A stretch of DNA of 64,000 bases from Mixophyes australis (taxonomy: Eukaryota > Chordata > Amphibia > Anura > Limnodynastidae). Of this stretch, positions 20,461 to 31,079 are shown one piece after another. The notes beneath the pieces are model-generated. The model made no database searches and had not been told where the DNA came from. It saw only the letters and a list, made by a program, of their open reading frames with translations. The stretch covers positions 53,444,811 through 53,508,810 of the forward strand of contig JAVHZZ010000011.1 of the NCBI GenBank assembly GCA_036250195.1, given 5' to 3'. Both the position numbers and the translations under genes were made by a program. The first letter of the stretch is position 1. Each line of letters begins with the position of its first letter.

Positions 20461-20619
20461 GTATCATAGATAAAGTACATTCAGTGGTGTGGGGCAAATT
20501 GAAAAATATTCAAAATGCACTGACATTATCAAAAACAAGAGGTTGTCACACGCTGAAACTCCAACATGTATATGATGGAGAGGATGGAGGAGCAGCCGTA
20601 TGTGCAGTGTAATGCAGAC

Positions 20620-21130
20620 CTGTTGAAGGTTTTTTATATATTTTATTGTGGTGCCCAGTGCCCACTACTCTACGCAGTTCAGATACTATTTTTGGGTGTA
20701 ATTCTGACCTGTTGAAGGTTTTCTATATATTTTTTATTGTGGTGCCCAGTGCCCACTACTCTACGCAGTCCAGATACTATTTTTGGGTGTAATTCTGACC
20801 TGTTGAAGGTTTTCTATATATTATATTGTGGTGGCCAGTGGCCAGTCCTCTATGCAGTCCAGATACTATTTTTGGGTGTAATTCTGACCTGTTGAAGGTT
20901 TTCTATATATTTTTTATTGTGGTGCCCAGTGCCCACTACTCTACGCAGTCCAGATACTATTTTTGGGTGTAATTCTGACCTGTTGAAGGTTTTCTATATA
21001 TTATATTGTGGTGGCCAGTGGCCAGTCCTCTATGCAGTCCAGATACTATTTTTGGGTGTAATTCAGACCTGTTGAAGGTTTTCTATATATTTTTTATCGT
21101 GGTGCCCAGTGCCCACTACTCTACGCAGTC
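20620..21130 (+). repeat. 90-bp satellite with two alternating variants
   Basis: The marker 'ctgacctgttgaaggtttt' recurs with spacings near 91, 89, 91 and 89. Variant A has 'gtgcccagtgcccactactc' and variant B 'gtggccagtggccagtcctc'; the order is A A B A B A. This is a small higher-order repeat of about 180 bp. Confidence 0.88.
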
Positions 21131-21960
21131 CAGGTACATTTATTGCTGCGAATCATACAAGTTCAGGGTTTTTAATATATATTGTGGTGACCCACCCCTC
21201 TACGCAGTCCAGGTACATTTATTGGTGCGAATCATACAAGTTGATGGTTTTCTTATTATATATATTGTGGTGACCCACTCCTCTAGGCAGTCCAGGTACA
21301 TTTATTGCTGCGAATCATACAAGTTGATGGTTTTCTTATTATATATATTGTGGTGACCCACTCCTCTAGGCAGTCCAGGTACATTTATTGGTGCGAATCA
21401 TACAAGTTGATGGTTTTCTTATTATATATATTGTGGTAACCCACTCCTCTAGGCAGTCCAGGTACATTTATTGGTGCGAATCATACAAGTTCAGGGTTTT
21501 TAATATATATTGTGGTGACCCACTCCTCTACGCAGTCCAGGTACATTTATTGGTGCGAATCATACAAGTTCAGGGTTTTTAATATATATTGTGGTGACCC
21601 ACTCCTCTACGCAGTCCAGGTACATTTATTGGTGCGAATCATACAAGTTGATGGTTTTCTTATTATATATATTGTGGTGACCCACTCCTCTAGGCAGTCT
21701 AGGTACATTTATTGGTGCGAATCATACAAGTTGATGGTTTTCTTATTATATATATTGTGGTGACCCACTCCTCTAGGCAGTCCAGGTACATTTATTGGTG
21801 CGAATCATACAAGTTGATGGTTTTCTTATTATATATATTGTGGTGACCCACTCCTCTACGCAGTCCAGATACATTTATTGGTGCGAATCATACAAGTTGA
21901 TGGTTTTCTTATTATATATATTGTGGTGACCCACTCCTCTACGCAGTCCAGAAAGATACC
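21131..21960 (+). repeat. 79-86 bp satellite, about 10 copies
   Basis: Units carry 'gcgaatcatacaagtt', 'atattgtggtgacccactcc' and 'gcagtccaggtacatttatt'. Two length variants exist, with 'cagggtttttaatatat' or 'gatggttttcttattatata'. The 'attgtggtg...cagtcca' core is shared with the 90-bp array, so one array evolved from the other. Confidence 0.9.
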
Positions 21961-22266
21961 TCGTTGCAACGTTTTGGACTAATAACTATATTGTGAGGTG
22001 TTCAGAATACACTGTAAATTAGTGGAAATGCTTGTTATTGAATGTTATTGAGGTTAATAATAGCGTAGGAGTGAAAATAAGCCCAAAAACTTGATTTTTA
22101 AACTTTTTATGTTTTTTTCAAAAAAAATCCGAATCCAAAACCTTAAATCCGAACCGAGACCTTTCGTCAAGTGTTTTGCGAGACAAATCCGAACCCCAAA
22201 AATAATGAAAATCCGGATCCAAAACACAAAACACGAGACCTCAAAAGTCGCCGGTGCACATCCCTA

Positions 22267-22311
<45 letters not shown>

Positions 22312-22409
22312 CACACACATATAGATACACACACGCCAAATAAATATAGATACACGCACACACATATATAGATACACACACTTGTGTATATATATATATA
22401 TATATATAT
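22267..22409. repeat. Compound microsatellite (TA)n(GA)n(CA)n(TA)n
   Basis: Simple repeats fill the gap between the hAT element and the next LTR. Frames across it encode Tyr-Ile or Leu-Ser repeats and are not genes. Confidence 0.9.
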
Positions 22410-22862
22410 TGTAACAAAAGGAGGCATTTAGCTGGCAATATGCAGAGAAAGCAGGGAAGTAGAGTAAAGCATTTGTGCAGTAATGCACCTAGATTGAATG
22501 TGAAGATTTATGTATGAAAAGCAATAGTTTAAGTTTGGTTAAACTTACATGATTTGAAATCCTTCCTCTCAGCAAACAGACAGGGTGTGTCTGTTAGTCC
22601 AAACAGAGCCAGGGATGGGCGTTTCCTTTTAAAGAGAAGGTGGGTGTGTTACCTGTCCATCAAGCTAAGGCGGGGGACGGAGAACAACGCTGGGGTAGCT
22701 GGCTGGTCTTGAGAGAGAGCTGATCTATGTATAGCAAGCGTTTAGGGTCTCCATAATTGCTGTGAAAGTATACGGTGTGAAAACATTTATCATCCTGACA
22801 ATAAACCTACATAAAAAAGAAGTTGTTCGCGTGTGCTTCTCCAGTAGCGGGCTCTTGCCACA
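22410..22862 (+). mobile_element. Solo LTR, copy A, in (TA)n
   Basis: Starts TGTAACAAAAGGAGGC and ends GGGCTCTTGCCACA, with AATAAA at about 22800 followed by roughly 60 bases of U5. It aligns along its length with the copy at 63073-63572. Copy A lacks about 40-60 bases around 22680, including the TATA box (gggtataaaagc) seen in the other copy. ATAT precedes it and AGAT follows. Confidence 0.85.
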
Positions 22863-22901
<39 letters not shown>

Positions 22902-22902
<1 letters not shown>

Positions 22903-23808
22903 CTGACGGTAATGCATGTTAAATAGGCTCCCCCATGCCAAGGCAGTCTTATCCCCCCCCTCCGCAGGGGTTACCGCCAGCGATAGTATTATTATCCCAG
23001 GCCATAGTCTTTTGAAGCAAGAACAATCCCATATAAAAATTGTGCTTACCTGCCATCCGCAGGATGAATTATGTAGCGGGGACTTGGCTGTGCCCATGTT
23101 CGTCCATGTCATTTCTGATCAGCAGCCACCAACAGTGCCTACCATATCCAGAACATGAGGAAGGAAAGGTGTGGGGAAGGGAGAAGTAGAGGAACAGAGG
23201 TAATTGGTGTGTACACAGGATGACAGTAATTCTTAGCAGTGCTGCCACCACAGACCTTCCCCACCATATTCTCAGCTCTCCAGACTGTTCCTCGGGCTAC
23301 AACTATAGCTACCACGGCTCCAGCATTGAGCAAACACTGTTTAACTAAAATTAAACCAGAGCAATTAAAGGTATATGCTAGTCTAATCTCACTGCCCTGC
23401 TTGGCAAGGGATGTTATGCAGGGGGAGGGGAGCTGCCAAAATTGTAGGTATCCAGCCTCAGTTGCAATGCACATGTACACAATACAGTCTTGTATAGTTG
23501 TGACTCCTCCCACATCCTTGGGTTGACTGACAGGCAACACTCACACTTTGCCTTTAAAGGAGGTCTCCAAAGGTGCTCTGGAACTCCTATTCAGTACAAA
23601 CACCTCTTTCAGCTGGGGAAATAAAACACTTCAAAGCATGCAAGTAAAAATCATACTTTTACATTTACTTTGTCACATGTCTCAGACCTGTACGTAACAG
23701 AACCCAAATGCAATGCTATACCTGTGTTACTTGGAGTCTTAAGCTGCAGATTCCCCTGGACCTCACTTGTCCCTATGCAGGTTAGGTGTGGCAATTAGGC
23801 CTCTTTGC

Positions 23809-23814
<6 letters not shown>
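22902..23814. mobile_element. Unclassified segment between (TA)n tracts, LTR-like end
   Basis: The segment is bounded on both sides by TA runs. It contains AATAAA at about 23621 followed after about 50 bases by TTTACTTTGTCACA at 23673, closely like the TACTTTATCACA end of the LTR at 16750-17170. Its right edge 'ggcctctttgccac' resembles the other end of that LTR. It looks like LTR-derived material, but I could not define both ends. The overlapping frames at 23139-23540 look like chance. Confidence 0.4.

Positions 23815-23855
<41 letters not shown>
23815..23855. repeat. (TA)n microsatellite
   Basis: TA run whose last eight bases are the left duplication of the following hAT element. Confidence 0.92.
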
Positions 23856-23858
<3 letters not shown>

Positions 23859-23926
23859 TGCGTTTTTTTGTAAAAAAAAAAGGTGCCGGAACTCACGTCT
23901 TATTAATCTTTTATGAAAAAAAATAA

Positions 23927-23965
<39 letters not shown>

Positions 23966-25125
23966 AATGTACTCCCTTACTTGCCCCTCAGACACTTGAC
24001 AATTGTAAAATAAAAATAATAACTCCTACCTCCTCCTGGTTGGCTGGCAAGGCTGCAGTCCAGATGACTGGAGTAAACGCAGGATATCTAGAGGGGAGGC
24101 CCCATATGTTAATTTAATAAAACAAACATAACAACTGGACATCACTCACCTGTTACACACTGACATGTCCCTTGCTGCGGCTGCCTACCAACTTTTCTCA
24201 CATATGGCCGCTAGCTATTCTCACCCCTATTCTGCACCCTGGTTTTTTTGTGGCCCTCTCTTTCCACCTCCCTCCTTTTTCTGTAGCCCTCTTTCTGCTC
24301 CCCTTCTTTATTCTGTAGCCCTCTTTCTGCTCCCCTTCTTTATTCTGTAGCCCTCTTTCTGCTCCCCCTTTATTCTGTAGCCCTCTTTCTGCTCCCCCTT
24401 TATTCTGTAGCCTTCTTTCTGCTCCCCCTCTATTCTGTAGCCTTCTTTCTGCTCCCCCTTTATTCTGTAGCCCTCTTTCTGTTCCCCCTTTATTCTGTAG
24501 CCTTCTTTCTGCTCCCCTCTATTCTGTAGCCTTCTTTCTGCTCCCCCTTTATTCTGTAGCCCTCTTTCTGCTCCCCCTCTATTCTGTAGCCTTCTTTCTG
24601 CTCCCCCTTTATTCTGAAGCCTTCTTTCTGCTCCCCCTTTATTCTGTAGCCCTCTTTCTGCTCCCCCTCTATTCTGTAGCCTTCTTTCTGCTCCCCCTTT
24701 ATTCTGTAGCCTTCTTTCTGCTCCCCCTTTATTCTGTAGCCTTCTTACTGCTCCCCTCTATTCTGTAGCCTTCTTTCTGCTCGCCCTTTATTCTGTAGCC
24801 TTCTTACTGCTCCCCCTCTATTCTGTAGCCTTCTTTCTGCTCGCCCTTTGTTTTTCTGTAGCCCTCTTCTACTTTCGCCCCTTCCCGCTTTCTGTAGTCA
24901 GTATTACTTACCTTCTTTGCATACTTCTTTTCACTCTTCTTAGTTTGATCGCTGCTCCTCCCGCTGCCCTGCTTCCGGCCGACGGAAGCAGGACACACAC
25001 ACACACACACAGATGCGGTGCTGCACTGTAGCAGCACCGCAGAGAAAAAAAAAAAGTAAAAAAAAAGTTTTAAAAAAAAGGTGCCGGAACGCCGTTCCCA
25101 GCGTTCAATGGGAAAAAAAGCACTG
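23856..25125. mobile_element. hAT MITE carrying a 30-bp satellite, 1,270 bp
   Basis: The left end reads CAGTGCGTTTTTTTG and the right end read inward reads CAGTGCTTTTTTTCCC. Both ends then hold GGTGCCGGAAC. TATATATA flanks each side (23848-23855 and 25126-25133), an 8-bp duplication within TA repeats. There is no transposase frame. The middle is a pyrimidine-rich satellite (24284-24850). A (CA)n run lies near 24992. Confidence 0.85.
24284..24850 (+). repeat. About 30-bp satellite, roughly 19 copies, pyrimidine-rich
   Basis: Unit: 'tattctgtagccctctttct' then 'gctccccctt'. Units vary between 29 and 32 bases through the C/T run, and 'ccctc' alternates with 'ccttc'. The strand is strongly pyrimidine-biased. 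No frame is preserved. Confidence 0.92.
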
Positions 25126-25150
25126 TATATATATATATATATATATATAG

Positions 25151-25757
25151 ATTTGTGTTCATGGTACTGCACTATCCGAATGTCTAATCTCTTACATTCT
25201 ACTGGAAGAAAATAAGAAGAGTTAGACACATCAAGATTGAAAAAAAATAAGTATATTTATTTCATTTTTATTTGCACAAATAGGGTCTTGCATCATCTAG
25301 TAAAACCCATCCCAAGCCTGACCAATCCAGAGAAGGTTAGTGCTTGGCGTTTCCCGATCTTTTTGGACACAAACTGAGCAAGTGACCAGATTCACTGCAA
25401 TAAATACACGTTATTTCTACGCCTTCTCTCTCTCACTCCTTGGGGGTTAAAAGTGCCCGACGAAGATGCATTGGCTCATCAGGAGGAGAGGTATGCTCGA
25501 ACCATGGGGCCAATTTGACAGTGGCCATAGGTTTCTTTTTCAGGAGCTCATTCTTGGAACCTGAGATCTATCCAGTTGCAGAAGCTCTGGTCTGCACATG
25601 CTCAGACCCAAATCCAAGATGGTCATCGGAAGAATGCAGTGCTCAGTGCAGAGAGAGACCCAGTGTGGAGCAGGTAAGTTTGCCGGGCCCGGAGTGTGAT
25701 AGTACCGGAACTTCTTATGTTTTTGTTTAGTCTTGAAAATCAGGAACAACATAAGTT
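25151..25757. other. No gene seen; repeat-like
   Basis: Contains 'caataaatacacg' followed by a C/T-rich stretch and 'gggggttaaaagtgcccgac', which could be retroelement-derived, but no ends can be set. Confidence 0.35.
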
Positions 25758-25915
25758 TAGTTAGTGCCGGACAGGCAAGGTATTTATTTTTTATGCTTTA
25801 TAAAATTGGCTAAGGCCAGTTGCACCAAAACCTTGGTCCTGTTTGACTTCTTGCCTGCTGTGCACTAACATCTTCCCCAGGAGATGACATTTGTTCCCCT
25901 AACCTGGTTACAACA
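25758..25915 (+). mobile_element. LTR 3'-end fragment
   Basis: Related to 6335-6509: shared 'gacaggcaag', 'ggctaaggccagttgcacca', 'aaaccttgg', and the ending 'ggttaca'. It lies just left of a long (TA)n tract. Confidence 0.6.
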
Positions 25916-25923
25916 GAATATAT

Positions 25924-25970
<47 letters not shown>

Positions 25971-25975
25971 ATATA
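25924..25975. repeat. (TA)n microsatellite
   Basis: Long TA run with one TTTA interruption, adjoining the next element. Confidence 0.92.
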
Positions 25976-26383
25976 CAAGTTAACCCGTGCATGATACTCA
26001 TGCATTCTAGTCAAATCAAGCTACTTAAGGTGTTAAAAAGGTTCTTGTCATGCATTTGGGCCATAGCCCAGGCCTCAACCACCAACCACTCCCCACTGTC
26101 ACCCCCGGCAACCACCAACCACTTCCAACTGTCACTTCTCCTTCAAGAAATATATATATATATATATTTTAAATCTTTATTAACACTTTTAACAATTAAC
26201 AAATTAAATTAACAAATTAAAAACATCTTAGTATACCAAATTTCAGCCCTTTCTGAATTTTTTTTTCCACACACACTAAGAATTTAGTAGGTCAGTGTAT
26301 AACTCCGCCCAGCAGGTGGCGCTGCAGCTTGGTTTTATTTTTTCCACACACACACAGACAGACTAACACACGCCACTAGACAT

Positions 26384-26385
<2 letters not shown>
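25976..26385 (-). mobile_element. Helitron/Helentron-like non-autonomous element, copy 1
   Basis: Its reverse complement aligns with 62708-63050. The 3' end has a stem (TGCATGA, GTA, TCATGCA; 25986-26004 here) followed by CGGGTTAACTT, and the other end reads toward AATGTCTAGTGGCG. A terminal hairpin a few bases from one end, without terminal inverted repeats or target duplication, is typical of Helitrons and Helentrons. The middle contains an AT-rich insertion (26150-26225) not in the other copy and lacks that copy's second hairpin. No Rep/helicase sequence is present. Confidence 0.6.
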
Positions 26386-26444
<59 letters not shown>

Positions 26445-26452
26445 TTAATTAG
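26386..26452. repeat. (TA)n microsatellite
   Basis: Long TA run abutting the Helentron-like element. Confidence 0.92.
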
Positions 26453-28165
26453 CAGTGATATTCCTCAGAACATCGTGGCTGTGCACTTACCCGTTACTAC
26501 AGTACAAATATCAGCTAAATGAGGAGGTATTTCTGTAAAAATATCCTCCGCAAAGTGTCTCCGGAATTGTGGCGAGACACTACACGGCTAATTGAATTTC
26601 CCCCATTGACTATGGATGCACTTCATACCATAGAATTGGTAGCAAGTCATTGAAAGACATAATAACAATAATAAGAATAATAATAACAATTAACAATAAT
26701 AACAATAATAACAATAACAACAACAGTTTTCCGATTAACAAGAGCTGTTCAATCTTTCGGGCAAGGCAATAAAACTCAGAGCTCTCTTCATGTTAGAGAA
26801 TATTTTTGTTGACTTTACAGGATTTGCACTTGCAAGGCTTGACTTATAAATTGGCTGAAGTGGTAAGGAGTTAATACTTGATTGAGCTTGTAAGGGCATA
26901 TCACTTAACTTCTGGGGCATGAGTATATGAAATTGTGTATCTATAGCATTCAGACCTCTGGGCAATGCAACACTTCTTAGTGTAGAGAATCACACAACTG
27001 CTCCACCATTTATTATCTCTGGCAGTGGATATGTCACCAGACAGAAAATTCCTGGAAGAAGAGACTGAATGTAGGAGAATGATCATGATTAAGAACAGTC
27101 GTGGGCTAGTTGTAATCTAGATGAGACTTACATGGGCATTGGGAAGTGCACTGCAACATTATTATTTTATAGTCTGAGTATCAGATTATTATTTTCAATA
27201 TTAACCTCTACACACAAATCAAAGTCAACACTCCAAGACTATGAACTGGAACGCAGCAAAAGAAAACGCTCCTATGGACGAGCCTTGAGCTCCCAGTCTA
27301 CGAAAAGAGCCCCTGTTATCTCTAACCTCTTATAATTAGCATTTGATAGGGCTTGTTCCCAACTCTGTTTTTGATGCATTATATGTTGCTTGCTTGAAAA
27401 CTGCAACAAAAATGATATTTCTATGTGTTTTGATGCAAACATAGTGTATGTTCAGCATCTGCATTTAAAAAAAAATGCATCAGGCTGTGTTTGCAAAAAT
27501 ACACTTCACCAGAAGGCACTTGCTGGAACAGGAGGACCTAGTTTTAATTATTTGTAGGGTATGTTACCTTAAAGTGTCAGGATCCCATTTAATTATTTTC
27601 AGTTCAGTTGTATTTGCAAGTTTCCACCTTTGAACTACATATGTACTAGAATGTCCACTTTACATGACATCCATTTAATTAATGGATCAGCTGTGCAAAA
27701 ACACGATACATGTTAAAAGAATCTACATATTTATTGATGCGCCTTTGTTGTGCTTTTCATGCACTTCTGATGCACTTAGAAAACTTAATTTATTGAGTGC
27801 CCACGTCCACCTGTCTTCAATCAACATGACTGTGGTGTATTTGCAACACATCTGTGTTTGAATCAAGGGTCATGCATGCAACTAGTTCCTCCAGTTACCA
27901 TACATTTTGAAAGAAAAACAAATGTAAACGATTATCAGCCTGAACAAGTATACAATAAAGGGGCTGTACACTCTTTCATTCTGATGCTGCAGCTTCCGGC
28001 AGCAGGTTTGAAATAAGGAGGGAGTATTTGTTATTGAGCATTGCATTTAATTAGTTGTGAGTGGCTCAACTATAGAGGATATACAACCCATTTAAATAAA
28101 TATTATACTGAAATAACACATAATTTTGGCCCCTCCCCCGCGACAAAAAAGGCGAATCACATAAT
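26453..28165. other. No gene seen
   Basis: AT-rich DNA with an (AAT/AAC)n run at about 26660-26725. Short frames near 26735-27335 show no recognisable domain. Confidence 0.4.
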
Positions 28166-28169
28166 TTTG

Positions 28170-28262
28170 GCGAGTAAATTGCAGTATGCGGGATACTTAC
28201 CTGCTCTCCCGGGAGTCCGGATCGGGAGTCTCCTGGACATTCCGGAAGAGTTGGCAAGTATG
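28170..28262 (+). repeat. Dispersed repeat, also at 47385-47510
   Basis: Contains 'tctcccgggagtccgg', 'ggagtctcctggac' and 'ccggaagagttggcaagta'. The reverse complement matches 'tacttgcctactttcccgga' and 'tctcctggactccc' at 47385. It is probably a MITE fragment; no target duplication was found. Confidence 0.6.
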
Positions 28263-29484
28263 AGAATAACACTTTGAAAAAATATACATATATTTGATAA
28301 ATGTCTTTCTCCTTCTTAGATAAAAACAAATTGATGATTTTCCACAAGGCAACTGATTTGTTAACATTCATGGATATTTTATTTGACCTCAATCTAGAAG
28401 GCAGTATTTTAATAAGATAAGTGATAGCCTCTTAAAAAAAATAAAGTAAAACTAAAGAATTAGAAACAGTTTAAAGTTTCCCTTAAATGTTCAATATTTC
28501 CCTATTCTATACTGGACTTGATGGGGGTATGTTTTGTTAGTGTTTAGAGAGGGAAGATGTGACAAAATTGCTATCTATTTTATTTTTTAACTCCTCAATG
28601 GGCAGGCAGCAATGGTTAGTTTGCCAGGGGGCCCTTCATGGTTCAGCCCAACTCCTGGTGTGTGGTGCTAGATAAGATTACACACCCGCCTTTTGAAAGC
28701 TATGTTTAATTACTACTTCAGTACACTGAGTTATGTATGACACAAGATTCAGAACTACCATTTAAATGAACCACGGCAGCATGCTATTATTGCCAAGCAT
28801 ATGAGACATCTGAGGTATTTGCCCCAATGATTTACAAACATAAAAGTCGCAAAAGGTAATTAGTGGTGACTGCTTGTACTTATTATTGTACAAATTTAAT
28901 AAGGCAACAAAATAAAAAATAACCAGAAGCATCATCCCTGGTGGATCATTATTTATCGCTCTCAGCATAATTTAGCCATATCTGTATGTCACTGTGGATA
29001 TTTGCACTCTTTCACATTGTGCAGCATTGAAGTGCATGCTGGTACTTTATGAATAAATTATGATAGCAATGAGTTATGAGTAATGTTCCACTGGAAATCA
29101 TGGGCGGAAAAAAACACAAACAACAGAGAGTAACTTAAAGTTTCCTAGGTATTGTATCTGTTTCCGTCATTTGCATCAGATCATTTTTATGATTACTGTT
29201 GCACAGCTCTTTATAATTTACTAGAGTTTTAAAAATAAATGATAATGGTAAGCTACTTTGGAGAGGGGCCGCATAGAATAGTCTAACACTAGATAGACCT
29301 GTGACTGTATCCCTTAACCAGCTGGGATAAGGGCCTATGAGGAAGTTAGTTTAAAGCAGATAGGACATGGTTGAAGAGTTAATATAGCAATCAAAAAGAT
29401 AATTACACTTTATTATAATAGGAAGCAAGCGTGTGTAGAGGCCTATATCAAGGAAATATGGTATCTCGAAGGATGCAAATATTT

Positions 29485-29485
<1 letters not shown>
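28263..29485. other. No gene seen
   Basis: Ordinary AT-rich sequence without recognised repeats or conserved frames. Confidence 0.4.

Positions 29486-29489
<4 letters not shown>

Positions 29490-29538
<49 letters not shown>
29490..29538. repeat. (TA)n microsatellite
   Basis: TA run followed by a CATA-rich stretch. Confidence 0.92.
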
Positions 29539-29544
<6 letters not shown>

Positions 29545-29621
29545 CATACACATACAAATGTTGGGGCAGTTTTCTGTATTTCCTCTACAGTTGCAATAAC
29601 TACCTTCAATGGACAAGCCAC

Positions 29622-30150
29622 TGTTGGAGTGTCAGATGTAGTAGCAGCTGTAAGGATCAATCGGAGCCCAGAGATAAGAGACCACACACGGTGTCTGAAC
29701 TGCTTTACTCAAGGAAATAGCTAATGTTTTTATAAACAATAATCACATCACAACAATCACGTCAATGAAAAATATCTGTAATATTCTGGAAAGTTCTTAT
29801 TAAATAAAAAGCAGGTATAAAATAAGGTAGCAGTCAAGCTTAATGCTAAATGTCATGAAATTCCTTATTGCTTATCCAATCAGGGGTCCTTGAGGCTGGT
29901 ATAACTTCTTGATTCTGCAAAGTTTCACATTAGCAGACGCTCAGGTTTGTGGTTAGCTTTTTCATTCCAGACACACATTAACACAAAATATCTGATTGGA
30001 TTTAAGGAGATACAACATCTCAATAGAATTGAGAAAGATACAACATATAGAAGCATGCACAACACTATTTCTGAATATAGCTTAAGACCCTAAGTAATAG
30101 GATAACCTTAGCAACATTTTTTCTTACTTCATATGACCCTAGACCCCACA
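29622..30150 (-). mobile_element. Retroviral-type LTR, about 529 bp
   Basis: Read on the minus strand it begins TGTGGGGTCTAGGG and ends ACACTCCAACA. A TATA-like 'ttttatacctgc' and AATAAG- or TATAAA-like signals lie in the second half. They are followed by 'gtgtggtctcttatctctgg', a C/T-rich U5 as in gammaretrovirus-like endogenous elements. The end could alternatively lie at 29559, where another TGTTGGGG occurs. Flanks do not show a clear duplication, and no coding remnants adjoin it. Confidence 0.45.
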
Positions 30151-30164
30151 CATACATACAAAGT

Positions 30165-30300
30165 GGTCATCAAAGCGAGCTGGTATAAAGTTGCCACTTC
30201 TCCCTTCTCCTACTGCTTTGACTGTAACACTATCAAATTCCATTCACTTACATTTTCCATTCCTCCACTACTAAATTTCCACTTCGATAACTATATATAA
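30165..30300 (+). mobile_element. Fragment of the foldback MITE family (see 48089)
   Basis: 'gttgccacttctcccttctc', 'tatcaaattccattcactta' and 'aaatttccacttcgataact' match the right side of the palindromic element at 48470-48612. A shorter piece of the same sequence occurs at 15950-15970. Confidence 0.55.
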
Positions 30301-30359
30301 GACTTACACTCTCATCATGTGGCCATCCAACTGTTGGGATGTATTATATCTCAATAACT

Positions 30360-30530
30360 ATTCCAGACTATATAGATATAGTATATAGAAGAGGGCACTC
30401 ACCAGTTCTTCTTTAAAGTCTATTTTATTTACTATAATTGAGGTGATATTTCGTTCCCACGTGGACCTCTCAAGACCACCCGAAAGAGACGTGTGAAAAA
30501 AGATGAATTGAACCACTATCACCAAATTTA
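30360..30530 (-). mobile_element. Penelope-like element 3' fragment with a hammerhead-like motif
   Basis: On the minus strand, 30476 to 30446 reads CTTGAGAGGTCCACGTGGGA followed by ACGAAAT, then 'gactttaaagaagaactggt'. The layout (conserved box, short stem GGTCC/GGGA, CGAAA box) resembles the hammerhead ribozyme motifs of Penelope-like retroelements, but CTTGAGA replaces the active CTGATGA box. Confidence 0.45.
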
Positions 30531-30544
30531 AATACTCTCTAATG

Positions 30545-30699
30545 CCGGGGCAGGCTGGGCTGGGGGGCATCTGCCCCTGGGCCGATCCCATGGTGGCTAC
30601 CTTGGGCTGGGTCATTGGGCCACCTGCATTTTATTTCCTTTAAAATTGGCTGCTGAGCTAACCCTTGCCCTGGGGCTAAAATTTGCCTGTCCTCCCCTG
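30545..30699. mobile_element. hAT MITE, 155 bp, perfect target duplication
   Basis: Begins CCGGGGCAGGCTGGGCTG and ends CTGTCCTCCCCTG; the other copy has CAGGGGCAGGCTGG. CTCTAATG is repeated exactly at 30537-30544 and 30700-30707. It shares its full length with 33746-33909. Confidence 0.92.
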
Positions 30700-30707
30700 C
30701 TCTAATG

Positions 30708-31079
30708 CAACCGCATCCATATTGCTGCATACTCTCAAGCACCGAAGGTGATGTCCTAAGCCTGAAAATGCGCCTTCTCCAACTTCTAATTTCAATAACC
30801 TGGCTTTGGAATAAGAAATATTGTTTCTGCACTGCTTCTCAAAATGAGATGCGTTGGAGAGCCTATCACATCCTCCAGTAAGAAAGCCTTCACTCCCTCA
30901 ACTCCTCACCTTTGCCCATGCAAACTGCTGCTCCACCAAGAACGCAGAAAACTTGCTCCATAAGCCTATGTGCCCTAGGAATCTAGACACTCTTGCATAA
31001 ATGGAGGGGCACGGTCGGTCCAAAGCTTGCTTTGTACTACAGAGTGTTTTCCCCTTATAAGTGAGCTCAACTGATTGGC
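30708..31079. other. No gene seen
   Basis: Unique-looking DNA. The short minus frames here are uninformative. Confidence 0.4.

Larger units (their letters stand above)
17202..22266 (+). mobile_element. hAT element with satellite arrays, 5,065 bp
   Basis: The left end reads TAGAGATGAGCGCACTCGG and the right end read inward reads TAGGGATGTGCACCGG. ATATATAT flanks both sides (17194-17201 and 22267-22274), an 8-bp duplication in a TA repeat. The left end also has the ctcgg/ccgag stem, as in the copy at 11234-13657. Inside, in order: a repeated region rich in 'ctgtgctctgtcc' and 'gcagtaaaagtccagtgg' (17440-18230), the N-terminal frame (18304-19013), diverged 110-bp units, a hAT C-terminal dimerisation fragment (19390-19581), and satellite arrays (20165-21960). 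Most of the catalytic transposase is absent, so this copy is non-autonomous. Confidence 0.9.

Noticed and set aside
22167..22488. Several overlapping frames of 65-86 codons
   Set aside because: They translate (TA)n, (GA)n and (CA)n microsatellite into Tyr-Ile and Leu-Ser repeats.
24804..25229. 141-codon minus-strand frame
   Set aside because: Crosses a hAT MITE end, (CA)n and the 30-bp satellite; composition is explained by the repeats.
25450..25490. CTGATGAG box on the minus strand, hammerhead-like
   Set aside because: No CGAAA box follows at the right distance and the flanking stems do not pair.
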